This document shows positions 7,584 through 16,344 of a stretch of DNA of 46,954 nucleotides, one piece after another; position 1 is the first letter of the stretch, and each line of letters starts with the position of its first letter. Below the pieces are notes generated by a model that did no database searches, had not been told where the DNA came from, and saw nothing but the letters and a program-made list of their open reading frames with translations. Where the stretch lies: assembly GCA_015067705.1 (NCBI GenBank), contig SVLW01000002.1:1-46954 (forward strand), in the 5' to 3' direction. This DNA is from Oscillospiraceae bacterium. GTDB lineage: Bacteria; Bacillota; Clostridia; Oscillospirales; QAMX01. The translations under genes were made by a program, and so were the position numbers.

Positions 7584-8608
7584 GCCCGTACCTCCTTTGC
7601 CGCCGCGGCATAGCGCATAATGAGCATCCGCACTGTGTCATAGTCCGCCGCCCGGGAGGACTTCAGTTCCGCGTCCGCCTCCATACAGGCCGTGAGTGCC
7701 TCCCGCAGAAGCGGCAGAGGCATCCGCCGGGCGCTGTCCATCAGGCGCGTGGCGTGATAGGGGAAGCGCTGTCCCGTGAGCTGCATCACATAGGCCCGAT
7801 CCCGCCCTGCCTGGATGGCAAGGCGCGCGGCATAAAGCTGGCGGAACTGCCGGGCGATCACCGCCGTCACCGCCACCGCGGGCTCTCTCGCGGTCTCTAA
7901 ATCGGACAGGAGTAGCAGCGCCCGTCCCGTGTGCCCCGCCGCCAGTTCGTCGCAGAGCTCAAACACCTTCGCCTCCACCTTGCGGGAGGCCACGGCGTCG
8001 ATATCTTCCCGGGTGATCCGGCGGTTCTCCGCATAGGCGGAGATTTTTTCGATTTCGCCCAGTAAGCCGTCCATCAGATGGGTACAGAGGAAGGTGAGAT
8101 ATTCGATCTCCGGCTGGTCGATGGTGTGGCCCCGATCCTGGAAACAGCGCTTGATAAATCCGCCCAGCTCGTCGGGACTGGCAATGGCAAATTCTGCAAA
8201 AAATCCGTATTTCGCAATGGATTTATAGACCTTCGTGCGTTTGTCGGGCTTCCATGCCGGATCCTCCATGTCAAAGATCAGACACACATCCGCGGGAAGC
8301 TCCGCCGCCAGCTCCGAAATATCATTCTTGATCGGGTCAAATTCCCGCACCAGCACCAGCTTCCGCTCCGCCTGCAGGGGCGGCGTGGATATCGCCTCGG
8401 CAATCGCGTCCACCGTGACGCCGCGGCCCCTTAACTCCACACTGTCCCAGTCAAAGCCCGTGTCCGGCACCAGCCGCTGGCGGATCATGGAGACCGCCGT
8501 GCGGCGGCGATAGCTCTCCTCGCCGTACAGGATATAAAGCCGCTCCAGCGGTTCGGTTTTCAGTGCGCGGATCCATGCGCGGCCCACGCCCTCCTGTTTT
8601 GCGGCCAC
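7580..8608 (-). CDS. holA: DNA polymerase III subunit delta
   Basis: This 342-residue clamp-loader subunit opens the beta sliding clamp and hands it to the polymerase. The family pattern is visible: LYILYGEESYRRRTAVSMIR near residues 24-43, then LVLVREFDPIKN and a C-terminal helical collar domain. The start is GTG at 8608; GGGAGGGAGAGC upstream provides the ribosome binding site, and no better in-frame ATG exists. A consensus promoter lies 35 bases upstream. It is the first gene of a leftward operon with rnmV. Confidence 0.93.
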   Translation of the reverse strand: MAAKQEGVGRAWIRALKTEPLERLYILYGEESYRRRTAVSMIRQRLVPDTGFDWDSVELRGRGVTVDAIAEAISTPPLQAERKLVLVREFDPIKNDISELAAELPADVCLIFDMEDPAWKPDKRTKVYKSIAKYGFFAEFAIASPDELGGFIKRCFQDRGHTIDQPEIEYLTFLCTHLMDGLLGEIEKISAYAENRRITREDIDAVASRKVEAKVFELCDELAAGHTGRALLLLSDLETAREPAVAVTAVIARQFRQLYAARLAIQAGRDRAYVMQLTGQRFPYHATRLMDSARRMPLPLLREALTACMEADAELKSSRAADYDTVRMLIMRYAAAAKEVRA

Positions 8609-8642
8609 AGCGCTCTCCCTCCCTCATGACAGTCAATACCTT

Positions 8643-8671
8643 ATTATACCCGCCCCGCCCGGAACTGTCAA
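8643..8671 (-). promoter_or_regulatory. Promoter of holA-rnmV
   Basis: On the minus strand, TTGACA (8666-8671) and TATAAT (8643-8648) are separated by exactly 17 bases, a full sigma-A consensus. Confidence 0.88.
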
Positions 8672-8783
8672 ACAAACTGGGGGAATTTGGCATCCCGCTG
8701 CCTGTCATACTTCGGCTGCCGCGGCAGAAACTAGCAATATCCTGCGGACCCGGACACCCCGGCCGCAATATGGGAGGAATCTG

Positions 8784-9692
8784 ATGAAACGAACTGGAAA
8801 AGCGCTGTCCCTTTTGCTCCTCTGCGGGCTGCTTCTGGGCGGTATGGCGGCACAGGCCGCGCCGGATGCCCCGGACAGCCGCATCACCACCTATGAAAAC
8901 CGCACCGTCAGCGGGGAGATCCCCTGCGCCGCCGGCAGCACGGTGCAGATCCTGTCCCGGCCGGAATCCGGCGTGGTCTCCCTGACGGAGAGCGGTTATA
9001 TCTACACGCCCTATCAGAACCGCCGGGGCGAGGATCAGTTCACCTATCTGATCCGGGACGAGCACGGCGCATGGAGCAGGGAGGCCACGGTGACGGTGAA
9101 TGTTCTGCCGCAGGAAAGTGCCTTTGACTACGCCGATCTCCACGGCCATCCGGCGGAGTACGCCGCCCTGCGTCTGGCGGAGGAGGGCGTCTATGCAGGG
9201 CCCTGCTACGGCGGGGATCGCTACTTCCACCCGGACGAAGCTCTCTCCCGGGCGGAATTTCTGGCCCTGACGCTCTCCGCCGCCGGGATCCCTGCGGTGC
9301 GCGCCGCCTCGGTGAGTGAGGCATTCCCCGCGCTGCCCGCCTGGGCGGGCGGCTATGCCGCCGCCGCGGTGCAGGAGGGCATCATCCGGGGCGGCGATGA
9401 CGGGGCAGATCCTCTGCGCCTGACAAGCGACGCGCCCATCACCTGGGCGGAGGCCGCCGTGATCCTCGGGAACACCCTGGGCTTGCCGGAGGGTGAGGGG
9501 AGCCGCGATGCGATCCCCGCCTGGGCCGCGTCCGCCTGGCGGGCTGTCTCTTCCGCGGGCTATCCCGTGGCACAGCATCTGCCGGAGGCCGCTGTGACCC
9601 GCGCCGACGCGGCGATGCTGCTGGCGCGGCTGCTGCCCGCCGCCGGGCCCGTCGCCCCCACGGGCCTCTTCTCCTGGACGACTGTATTATAA
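8784..9692 (+). CDS. Secreted Ig-like/SLH-domain surface protein
   Basis: This 302-residue exported protein starts at ATG 8784 behind GGAGGAATCTG. Residues 1-25 form a signal peptide ending in Ala-Gln-Ala. Residues 30-110 resemble a bacterial Ig-like or cadherin-like beta-sandwich, with the YTPYQNRRGEDQFTYLI pattern seen in tandem-95-type repeats. Residues 115-290 contain SLH-like segments (HPDEALSRAEFLAL, ITWAEAAVILGNTLGL and AVTRADAAMLLARLL), so the protein is probably held on the cell wall by the same anchor as the S-layer. Its ligand or function is unknown. It is a single-gene unit convergent with the MreB-like gene; the two share a terminator. Confidence 0.85.
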   Translation: MKRTGKALSLLLLCGLLLGGMAAQAAPDAPDSRITTYENRTVSGEIPCAAGSTVQILSRPESGVVSLTESGYIYTPYQNRRGEDQFTYLIRDEHGAWSREATVTVNVLPQESAFDYADLHGHPAEYAALRLAEEGVYAGPCYGGDRYFHPDEALSRAEFLALTLSAAGIPAVRAASVSEAFPALPAWAGGYAAAAVQEGIIRGGDDGADPLRLTSDAPITWAEAAVILGNTLGLPEGEGSRDAIPAWAASAWRAVSSAGYPVAQHLPEAAVTRADAAMLLARLLPAAGPVAPTGLFSWTTVL

Positions 9693-9695
9693 TGT

Positions 9696-9730
9696 AAGCG
9701 CCCCACAGGTTTTTCGCCTGTGGGGCGCTT
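9696..9730. terminator. Bidirectional terminator
   Basis: AAGCGCCCCACAGG and CCTGTGGGGCGCTT form a 14-bp stem around a T-rich seven-base loop. It lies between the convergent SLH gene (ends 9692) and the MreB-like gene (ends 9732). The outer AA/TT give short U tracts in both directions. Confidence 0.9.
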
Positions 9731-9731
9731 C

Positions 9732-10730
9732 TTAAAATGCGGCGGTCTGGGTTTCCGCGCGGATGGGGGAGGGCTTCTCCTTCTGCCCAAGTCCCGCCGT
9801 GGCGCCCCGGATCACAGCGTGGAGGGGATCCTCCACAGTCCGCACCGGTAGTCCCAGCGAGGCGGAGAGCGCCTCCGCCAGTCCGGGGATCAGGCTCCCG
9901 CCGCCGGTGAGCCGGATGCCCTCGCTCCGCAGATCGCCGAGGAGCACCGGCGGCGCCAGTTCCAGGGTCTGCTCCACGATCTCCCGCAGTTCCAAGGCGG
10001 CGGGCGTCCATGCCTGACGCAGTTCCTCTGGAGAAAGCTCCGCCTCCATGCTGCGCCCGGTCTGAAGTTCCCGCCCGGGGATCCGCAGGGGATGACCCGC
10101 CCCGGCACTTTGTCGGATGGACTCCGCCATGCGGCTGCCCAGCAGCATCCCGTATTCCCGCCGCATATGCCGCTGCAGCGCCAGATCCCACGCCGCCGCG
10201 CCAAAGCGGCGGCACTGCTGCTCCTGCACGCAGTCCATGGCAAACACCGCCGCGTGACAGCTGCTATGGCCCAGATCCACCACCATGCTTCCTACAGGAC
10301 GTGCGGGTTCCAGTCCCGCACCAAGTGCCGCGGCGCGAACTGTCTCCATGGTTCGCACCCGCCGGACGCCCGCCCCGGTGAGGGCGTCCACCGCCGCCCG
10401 TTCCTCCACCGGTGTGGCAAAGCCCGGCAGACACAAAAGCACGTCTGGCCGCACGGGGCTCCTGCCCATTACCCGGCGGAGCATCCCCCGCAGCATCCGT
10501 CCCGCCGCCGCGGGATCGGCAATGACGCCGTTTTGCACCGGATGCCGCGCCGTAAAGCGCCCCGTGGAGGAGGCAAGCAGTGCCTCCGCCTCTGCGCCCA
10601 CGGCAGGAATGTCGCCGCTTTTCCGATCCTGCGCGGCCAGTGCCGCCTCCTCCAGCAGGACGCCCCGCCCCCGCACGGCGATGCGTACGGCGCTGCTGCC
10701 CAGATCAATGGCCAGTTCCCGGATGAACAT
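9732..10730 (-). CDS. Divergent MreB-like actin-family protein
   Basis: This 332-residue member of the actin/Hsp70 ATPase superfamily is closest by eye to MreB, the filament that guides sidewall synthesis. The first phosphate motif is AIDLGSSAVRIAVRGRG (residues 7-23), and the adenosine motif TGGGSLIPGL plus EDPLHAV near the C-terminus is well kept. The second phosphate loop, normally DIGGGTT in MreB, reads DLGHSSCH (residues 152-159), so ATP binding or hydrolysis may be altered. It stands alone, far from mreC/mreD at 21929-23175, whereas mreB usually precedes mreC. It could be a second paralogue such as Mbl, or a non-filamentous relative. An extended -10 promoter lies upstream. Confidence 0.75.
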   Translation of the reverse strand: MFIRELAIDLGSSAVRIAVRGRGVLLEEAALAAQDRKSGDIPAVGAEAEALLASSTGRFTARHPVQNGVIADPAAAGRMLRGMLRRVMGRSPVRPDVLLCLPGFATPVEERAAVDALTGAGVRRVRTMETVRAAALGAGLEPARPVGSMVVDLGHSSCHAAVFAMDCVQEQQCRRFGAAAWDLALQRHMRREYGMLLGSRMAESIRQSAGAGHPLRIPGRELQTGRSMEAELSPEELRQAWTPAALELREIVEQTLELAPPVLLGDLRSEGIRLTGGGSLIPGLAEALSASLGLPVRTVEDPLHAVIRGATAGLGQKEKPSPIRAETQTAAF

Positions 10731-10759
10731 ATGCCCGCCTCCCGTTCCGATTTTCCCTC

Positions 10760-10765
10760 AGTATA
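10760..10765 (-). promoter_or_regulatory. Candidate extended -10 promoter of the MreB-like gene
   Basis: On the minus strand TATACT is preceded by TGC, giving an extended -10 element about 30 bases before the ATG. No well-placed -35 box is visible. Confidence 0.5.
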
Positions 10766-10801
10766 GCAGAAGGGGAGCGTCAAATCCGTCGAAACAGGCG
10801 C

Positions 10802-11044
10802 AAAAACACCCCGCTGTTTTTAGGCAGTTCCAAACAAGAAACCATAGCCCGCAAAAAGGATCTTTTCGCCGGACTCATCGTTATTTTCTCTTGTGTTACA
10901 CAAAGTAGCACTGCGAGAAAATGCCTCGATTCCGGCGAAAATCTCTCTTTTTGCGGCGCTGACGCGTTTTGGCCCGTAAGCAGATGCTTACGGGCCAAAA
11001 TCTATGTTTTCTTATTCGGAACTGCCTTTACAGTGGGGTGTTTT
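10802..11044. repeat. 243-bp nested inverted repeat (MITE-like or structured RNA)
   Basis: The outer arms 10802-10847 and 11002-11044 are inverted copies with few differences; both contain CTATG, TTTCTT, GGAACTGCCT and GGGGTGTTTT in order. Directly inside them are inner arms, about 10848-10890 and 10913-10958, sharing CGCAAAAAG, TTTTCGCCGGA and ATTTTCTC. The right side also holds a 16-bp perfect palindrome at 10967-11000, which offsets the centre. There is no credible gene in this 325-base gap between the clpE-like and mreB-like genes. It could be a non-autonomous mobile element or an RNA structure. Confidence 0.75.
10967..11000. terminator. 16-bp perfect palindrome, probable clpE terminator
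   Basis: TTTTGGCCCGTAAGCA and TGCTTACGGGCCAAAA are exact complements around a two-base loop. It lies 55 bases after the clpE-like stop codon and would form a very stable hairpin with U residues at its 3' side in either direction. It sits inside the right half of the larger nested repeat. Confidence 0.65.
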
Positions 11045-11055
11045 CAAAAGAATTA

Positions 11056-13356
11056 TCAGAAAAGGGCCACGGACACGCGTTCGCTGTCCGCGGACAGGGC
11101 GATGGTGTGGATATCCCGGGCAAAGGCCTCGATGAGGCTGGCGGCAGCCACGTCCTCGATCTCCTTCTGAATGACACGGCGCAGATTTCTTGCGCCAAAC
11201 TTCACGGAGTAGGACTTGTCCGTCACGTAATCAAGCAGCGCATCGTCCCAGGTGAGGGTGATGCCGCGGGTGGCCAGAGAATCACGCAGCTCGTTCATGA
11301 AGATCACGGCGATGTCGCGGAAATTCTCGCGGCTTAAGTGATCGAACGGCACGATCTCGTCGATACGGTTGATGAACTCGGGACGCATGATATCGGACAG
11401 CGCCTTCATGGCCTTGTCGCGGCCCTGCTCGGACACGGTACGGCCAAAGCCGAGCGCCGTCTCCGTACGCTCGGAACCGGCGTTGGAGGTCATGATGATG
11501 ATGGTGTTCTCAAAATTCACGGCGCGGCCATGTGCATCGGTGATGCGGCCGTCGTCTAAGATCTGCAGCAGGATATTTAAGACGTCCGGATGTGCCTTCT
11601 CAATTTCGTCGAAGAGAATGACACAGTAGGGACGGCGGCGGATGCGCTCGGTGAGCTGTCCGGCCTCATCATAGCCCACATATCCGGGAGGGGCACCGAT
11701 GATGCGGGACACGGAATGCTTCTCCATGAATTCGGACATGTCAAGACGAATCAGAGCCTCCGGTGCATCGAACATATCCTGAGCCAGCTGCTTGACCAGC
11801 TCCGTCTTACCCACACCGGTAGGACCGGTAAAGATGAAGGAGACAGGCTTGCGCTTGGCGGCAAGACCCACACGGTTGCGCAGGATGGCGGCGACGACGG
11901 TATCAATGGCGGCATCCTGACCCTTGATGCGCTGACGCAGGCGGGTGGCCATGCCGGACAGACGGGCGTATTCGGCCTCTGCCACACGGGAAGCGGGAAT
12001 ATGTGTCCACAGTTCGATGACTCTGGCCAGATCCTCCAGCTTCAGCTCGGGGATGGGGCTTGCGTCGATCTCCGTCAGGCGCTGACGAATCCGCAGATCG
12101 CTGCTGCGGAGCTCTGCCAGACGGGCATAGGCATCAATGGAGGAATCGGACATGAGCGCCTCGCGCTCGGCGTCGTTTACCTTCAGTTCGTCCTCCAACT
12201 TTACACGCTCGATGAGAGCGGTGTTCTGGAGATTCAGGCTGGATGCGGCCTCGTCAATGAGATCGATGGCCTTGTCCGGCAGGAAACGGTCATAAATATA
12301 GCGCTCGGAAAGTTCTACTGCCAGAGACGTGATCTCGTCGGAGATCCGCACGGCATGGAACTCTTCATAATAAGGACGAATGCCGCGGAGGATCTCCACA
12401 GCGTCGGCCTTGGAGGGCTCGTTGATGATCACCGGCTGGAAGCGGCGCTCCAATGCGGCGTCTTTTTCAATATGCTTGCGGTATTCGGCAAAGGTGGTGG
12501 CACCGATGACCTGGATCTCACCGCGGGAGAGGGCAGGCTTTAAGATATTGGCGGCATTCATGGCGCCCTCGGCGTCGCCTGCAGCCATGAGGTTATGCAC
12601 CTCGTCAATGACTAAGATGATGTTGCCCAGCTTCTTGATCTCTTCGATCAGGCCCTTGATGCGGCTCTCAAACTGACCGCGGAATTGGGTGCCGGCTACC
12701 AGAGCCGTCAGATCCAGCAGATAAATTTCCTTGTCAAGGAGCTTCGCCGGTACGTCTTTCGACACGATCCGCACAGCAAGACCCTCGGCAACAGCGGTTT
12801 TACCCACGCCGGGCTCGCCGATCAGGCAGGGGTTATTCTTCTGACGGCGGTTTAAGATCTGGATCATGCGGGCGATTTCCTGCTCGCGGCCGATGACCCG
12901 GTCAAGCTTGCCCTCACGGGCAGCGCCGGTCAGATGAGTGCAGTACATTTCCAGGAATTTCTTCTTCTGCTGATCGCGCCGTCCGCCCTTGGGAGGGGGA
13001 GGTGCGTTGTGCTCGCCCTGAGGCGCGCCGCCGAAGATATTCTGGACAAAGGGGAAAGATGCCGTGCCGCCCTCGGGTGCGTCCGGCGCATCGTGCTCCG
13101 GATGTTCCATCGGGATCTCCAGAGCGCCGTCGTCGCCCTCAATGGGCAGACCGGCCTGCTCGGTCATGGCCTCCATGCTTTCGAGATCATCTTCCGTGAT
13201 GCCCATATTGTCCATCACGTCCTGCACCTGACGGATGCCCAGCTGACGGGCACATTTCAGGCACAGGCCCTCATTGATGACCTGACCGTTTTCGATCTTG
13301 GTTAAAAAGACTACCGCGATGTTTTTCTTACACCGCGAACAAAGCTTCATTTTCAT
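11056..13356 (-). CDS. clpE: ClpE-like AAA+ protease ATPase with N-terminal zinc finger
   Basis: This 766-residue Hsp100 unfoldase feeds damaged proteins to ClpP. Residues 1-40 hold a treble-type zinc site with two CxxC pairs (LCSRCKK and LCLKCA), as in ClpE and McsA, in place of the double Clp N domain. Two ATPase domains follow, with Walker A motifs GEPGVGKT and GPTGVGKT, and between them a short coiled region. LGF in TALGFG is a candidate ClpP-docking loop. I chose the ATG at 13356 because the zinc finger follows at once and AAAGGGA lies upstream; a longer frame exists without support. Its start overlaps the pgsA stop by four bases (ATGA). The ClpE symbol is by architecture; ClpC is the alternative. 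Confidence 0.9.
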   Translation of the reverse strand: MKMKLCSRCKKNIAVVFLTKIENGQVINEGLCLKCARQLGIRQVQDVMDNMGITEDDLESMEAMTEQAGLPIEGDDGALEIPMEHPEHDAPDAPEGGTASFPFVQNIFGGAPQGEHNAPPPPKGGRRDQQKKKFLEMYCTHLTGAAREGKLDRVIGREQEIARMIQILNRRQKNNPCLIGEPGVGKTAVAEGLAVRIVSKDVPAKLLDKEIYLLDLTALVAGTQFRGQFESRIKGLIEEIKKLGNIILVIDEVHNLMAAGDAEGAMNAANILKPALSRGEIQVIGATTFAEYRKHIEKDAALERRFQPVIINEPSKADAVEILRGIRPYYEEFHAVRISDEITSLAVELSERYIYDRFLPDKAIDLIDEAASSLNLQNTALIERVKLEDELKVNDAEREALMSDSSIDAYARLAELRSSDLRIRQRLTEIDASPIPELKLEDLARVIELWTHIPASRVAEAEYARLSGMATRLRQRIKGQDAAIDTVVAAILRNRVGLAAKRKPVSFIFTGPTGVGKTELVKQLAQDMFDAPEALIRLDMSEFMEKHSVSRIIGAPPGYVGYDEAGQLTERIRRRPYCVILFDEIEKAHPDVLNILLQILDDGRITDAHGRAVNFENTIIIMTSNAGSERTETALGFGRTVSEQGRDKAMKALSDIMRPEFINRIDEIVPFDHLSRENFRDIAVIFMNELRDSLATRGITLTWDDALLDYVTDKSYSVKFGARNLRRVIQKEIEDVAAASLIEAFARDIHTIALSADSERVSVALF

Positions 13357-13895
13357 GTTGTCCCTTTCTTTTCTCCATAAAGTGCGTGGTAGGTTTTCGC
13401 GCTGTATACCGAAAGTGCCAGAAGCTCCAGCAGGAGCGCAATGCACCAGAGTGTGACGATGACAGAGAAGGGCAGCTCTACAATAATCAGGAAAAAGACC
13501 AGCGCGCAGAGATAACCCTCGGCGACCTTGCCGAACCAGTTGGAGGAGGGCACGTCCTTGAGCCGCTTGAAGAACACGATGCTGCCGATGAGCATGGTGA
13601 GCTCCTTCGCCACTAAGATAATGATGACCCAGATGGGGATCACGCCCCGGATGGTCATACAGGTGACGGCAGTGGCCTTCATCAGTTTATCCGCCATGGG
13701 ATCGAGGAGACGTCCCAGACGGGTGATCATATTGAATCGTCTGGCGATGTAGCCGTCCGCCACATCCGTCAGGAATGCCACCAGGAAGATGAGTCCTGCA
13801 ATGAGAGAGTCGTGGGGCAGTCCCGAGAAGTATACGCCGACAAATACCGGAATCAGGCCCAGTCGGATCAGCGATAAAATATTCGGAATGTTCAT
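13353..13895 (-). CDS. pgsA: CDP-diacylglycerol--glycerol-3-phosphate 3-phosphatidyltransferase
   Basis: This 180-residue membrane enzyme makes phosphatidylglycerol phosphate, the precursor of phosphatidylglycerol and cardiolipin. The full CDP-alcohol phosphotransferase signature DxxDGxxARx8GxxxDxxxD is present, beginning DVADGYIAR near residue 45. Several hydrophobic helices follow. The ATG at 13895 is chosen because the GAGGTGG ribosome binding site lies just upstream and the protein then starts as the family does. It is the first gene of a two-gene operon with the clpE-like gene. Confidence 0.93.
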   Translation of the reverse strand: MNIPNILSLIRLGLIPVFVGVYFSGLPHDSLIAGLIFLVAFLTDVADGYIARRFNMITRLGRLLDPMADKLMKATAVTCMTIRGVIPIWVIIILVAKELTMLIGSIVFFKRLKDVPSSNWFGKVAEGYLCALVFFLIIVELPFSVIVTLWCIALLLELLALSVYSAKTYHALYGEKKGTT

Positions 13896-13931
13896 ACTCC
13901 ACCTCACAACTGCGTACAATAAAGTAGTCTA

Positions 13932-13960
13932 ATTATACACCAAAGCATGCGCCTTGTCAC
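13932..13960 (-). promoter_or_regulatory. Promoter of pgsA-clpE
   Basis: On the minus strand GTGACA (13955-13960) and TATAAT (13932-13937) are 17 bases apart. No obvious CtsR-type heptad repeat was seen beside it. Confidence 0.78.
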
Positions 13961-14011
13961 GAATAATTTGTGAACAAGCCGCAGGGTATGGCAAAAAATT
14001 CAAATCAGTGA

Positions 14012-14047
14012 AAAAACTGCCGACGGGCGCGCCCTTCGGCAGTTTTT
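14012..14047 (-). terminator. Terminator of the aldo/keto reductase operon
   Basis: AAAAACTGCCGA and TCGGCAGTTTTT form a 12-bp stem around a GC-rich 12-base loop, with U tracts in both directions. It lies 25 bases past the stop of the leftward aldo/keto reductase at 14072. Confidence 0.85.
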
Positions 14048-14071
14048 GACCGGTGATTCCGGCAGAAAACC

Positions 14072-15106
14072 TTAAGATTCGGAAAGAATGGAATGCTCCT
14101 GCAGGAACTTTTTGTAGATCGCGTAATTGGATTTCAGAAGCTCCGGCGTGTTCAGCTCATAGGGACAATGGCGCAGGCAGTTTCCGCAGAGGATGCAGTT
14201 TTCGATCTTTGCCATTTTCTCCTGCCATGCCGGGGACAGGAACTGTTCCTGGGGCAGTTTTTTCAGCATAACGCCCATGCGGGCGCAGTTCTGGATGTCG
14301 ATGCCCGCGGGACAGGGCTGGCAATAGCCGCAGCCGTGGCAGAATTCGCCGTAGAGCGCTTCCCGGTCCGCGGCGATGAGCGCCGCCATCTCCTCGTCCA
14401 GTTTGGGCGGATGTTCCGCAAAGGACAAAAACTCCAGAAGCTCTGCTTCTCTCTGGATGCCCCAGATGGGCAGGACGTTCTCATACTGCATCATAAAGGC
14501 ATAGCACGCCGCTGCATTGGACAGCACGCCGCCAGCCAGACCCTTCATGGCGATAAAGCCCACATTTGCCGCCCGGCACTGCTCCACCAGAGCAATGTCC
14601 CGGTCGATGGCAAGATAGGAGAAGGGAAACTGCAGCGTGTCATAAAGTCCGGAGGCAATGGCGGCCTCGGCCACTGCGTGGCGGTGGTTGGTCATGCCGA
14701 TAAAGCGGATCTTGCCCTCCCGGCGAAAGTCCTCCATGGCCTCGTACATGCCACTGCCGTCCCCCGGCAGATAGCAGCTGCCGGGATTATGGAACTGATA
14801 AAGATCCACATGATCCGTGCGGAGATTCCGGAGGCTTTCTTCCAGATCCCGCCGCAGGGAGGCGGGGTCGCCCGCCGTGGACTTGGTGGCCAGGGTGATC
14901 CGGTCTCTTCGATCTGAAAAGGCCGCGCCCAGTTTTTCCTCGCTGTCCCGATAGGCACGGGCGGAGTCATAAAAGGTGATGCCGCCGTCGAAGGCCCGGT
15001 GCAGCAGGCGGGTGGATTCCTCCATGGAGATTCGCTGAATGGGAATAGCGCCAAAGGCGTTCTTACCGGACCGGATACCGGTGCGCCCGAGTGTAACCGT
15101 CGTCAT
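14072..15106 (-). CDS. Aldo/keto reductase with C-terminal ferredoxin domain (second copy)
   Basis: This 344-residue protein combines an aldo/keto reductase barrel (about residues 1-260) with a C-terminal [4Fe-4S] region. The barrel carries GGITFYDSARAY, a variant of the usual catalytic DTA..Y segment, and ends in MKGLAGG. The iron-sulfur region has GCGYCQPCPAGID and CILCGNCLRHCPYELN, enough cysteines for two clusters. Such proteins may take electrons from ferredoxin or flavin instead of only NADPH; the substrate is unknown. I chose ATG 15106, matching its neighbour exactly in length. It lies 13 bases after an upstream paralogue of the same length, so the pair is a tandem duplication. Confidence 0.88.
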   Translation of the reverse strand: MTTVTLGRTGIRSGKNAFGAIPIQRISMEESTRLLHRAFDGGITFYDSARAYRDSEEKLGAAFSDRRDRITLATKSTAGDPASLRRDLEESLRNLRTDHVDLYQFHNPGSCYLPGDGSGMYEAMEDFRREGKIRFIGMTNHRHAVAEAAIASGLYDTLQFPFSYLAIDRDIALVEQCRAANVGFIAMKGLAGGVLSNAAACYAFMMQYENVLPIWGIQREAELLEFLSFAEHPPKLDEEMAALIAADREALYGEFCHGCGYCQPCPAGIDIQNCARMGVMLKKLPQEQFLSPAWQEKMAKIENCILCGNCLRHCPYELNTPELLKSNYAIYKKFLQEHSILSES

Positions 15107-15119
15107 AGGATCGCGCTCC

Positions 15120-16154
15120 TTATTTCTCAGCCTCGTCCAGATGCTCGGCGAGGAACTTCTGATAGAACTCATAATTGGTGCGGAGAAGCTCCGGCGTGTT
15201 CAGGCCGTAGGGGCAGTGCGCCATGCACTTGCCGCAGTGGAGGCAGTCATTGATTTTCTCCATGTTTTCCTGCCATTTCTTCGAGAGATAAGGCCGGTAC
15301 GGGGCGCGGCCCAGAAGCGGGATGATGCGGGCGCAGGTGTTGATCTCAATTCCGGCGGGGCAGGGCATGCAGTAGCCGCAGGCCCGGCAGAAATCGCCGC
15401 AGAGCTCTGCCCGATCCTTTGCGATGAGCGCCGCCATCTCCTCGTCCATTTCGGGCGGGTTCTTCTGATAGGACAAAAACTGCAGAAGCTCTGCCTCTCT
15501 CTGGATGCCCCAGATGGGCAGGACATTCTCGTGCTGCAGCATAAAGGCATAACAGGCCGCGGCATTGGACAAAAGGCCGCCGGAGAGACCCTTCATGGCG
15601 ATAAAGCCCACATTGTTTTCCATCGCCAGCCGGACCAGCTCCAGATCCACATCTGTGGCAAGATAGGAGAAGGGGAACTGCAGGGTGTCGTAAAGGCCGG
15701 AGAGAATGGCCTCGCGGGCCACGGCGGGACGGTGGTTCGACAGGGAAATGAAGCGGATCTTGCCCTCCCGGCGGAAATCCTCCATGGCCTCATACATGCC
15801 CGTGCCGTCGCCGGGACGGAAAAGCTCGCCGGGATTGTGGAACTGATAGATGTCCACATAATCGGTGCACAGATTGCGGAGACTGGTTTCGAGATCCTTA
15901 CGCAGTGCCTCGGGGGTCTTGGCATGGGATTTCGTGGCGATATGGATGCGGTCACGCATGCCATGGAAGGCCTCGCCCAGCTTCACCTCGCTGTCCGTAT
16001 AGCCCCGGGCCGTGTCATAAAAGGTAATGCCGCCGTCATATGCCATCCGCAGGAGGCGCACGGCCTCGTCCTGGGAAATTCTCTGAATGGGAAGGGCGCC
16101 AAAGGCGTTTTTACCGGAGACAATACCGGTGCGTCCGAGTGTGACAGTGTTCAT
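15120..16154 (-). CDS. Aldo/keto reductase with C-terminal ferredoxin domain (first copy)
   Basis: This 344-residue protein is a close paralogue of the next gene downstream, sharing long identical stretches such as VLPIWGIQREAELL. The barrel has DTARGY (catalytic Asp and Tyr) near residue 47, and the C-terminus has GYCMPCPAGIE and CLHCGKCMAHCPYGLN for iron-sulfur clusters. It keeps the normal DTA motif, whereas the downstream copy has DSA. It is the promoter-proximal gene, with a good promoter at 16205-16233. The cofactor source and substrate are not evident. Confidence 0.88.
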   Translation of the reverse strand: MNTVTLGRTGIVSGKNAFGALPIQRISQDEAVRLLRMAYDGGITFYDTARGYTDSEVKLGEAFHGMRDRIHIATKSHAKTPEALRKDLETSLRNLCTDYVDIYQFHNPGELFRPGDGTGMYEAMEDFRREGKIRFISLSNHRPAVAREAILSGLYDTLQFPFSYLATDVDLELVRLAMENNVGFIAMKGLSGGLLSNAAACYAFMLQHENVLPIWGIQREAELLQFLSYQKNPPEMDEEMAALIAKDRAELCGDFCRACGYCMPCPAGIEINTCARIIPLLGRAPYRPYLSKKWQENMEKINDCLHCGKCMAHCPYGLNTPELLRTNYEFYQKFLAEHLDEAEK

Positions 16155-16204
16155 GGGATTCTCCTCTCTCTTTCCCGATGGGTTTTCGGGATCCTTTTGT
16201 CCAT

Positions 16205-16233
16205 ACTATACCATATTCCACAGGAAAGTGCAA
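16205..16233 (-). promoter_or_regulatory. Promoter of the aldo/keto reductase pair
   Basis: On the minus strand TTGCAC (16228-16233) and TATAGT (16205-16210) are 17 bases apart. It is divergent from the ylxM-ffh promoter. Confidence 0.75.
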
Positions 16234-16276
16234 CGAACACGCCGAAAACTTGTCAGGCTGCCAAATGCCTTGCCTC

Positions 16277-16305
16277 TTGACAAGAAGGGGAGTCTGTGGT
16301 ACTAT
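16277..16305 (+). promoter_or_regulatory. Promoter of the ylxM-ffh operon
   Basis: TTGACA (16277-16282) and TACTAT (16300-16305) are separated by 17 bases, 39 bases before the ylxM ATG. Confidence 0.82.
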
Positions 16306-16344
16306 GTAAAGGGATGAAACTTTACACGAAGAGGGAGTGCGCCC

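Noticed and set aside
8451-9578. A minus-strand frame overlapping the start of holA and the SLH gene
   Set aside because: It runs antisense through the SLH gene, out of frame with holA, and has no recognisable domain.
10780-11337. Two small frames starting from the palindrome at 10967-11000 in both directions
   Set aside because: Their N-termini look alike only because they read the same palindrome; neither has a ribosome binding site, and one runs antisense into the clpE-like gene.
11590-12543. A 317-codon plus-strand frame opposite the clpE-like gene
   Set aside because: No domain and no ribosome binding site; the AAA+ gene on the other strand is complete.
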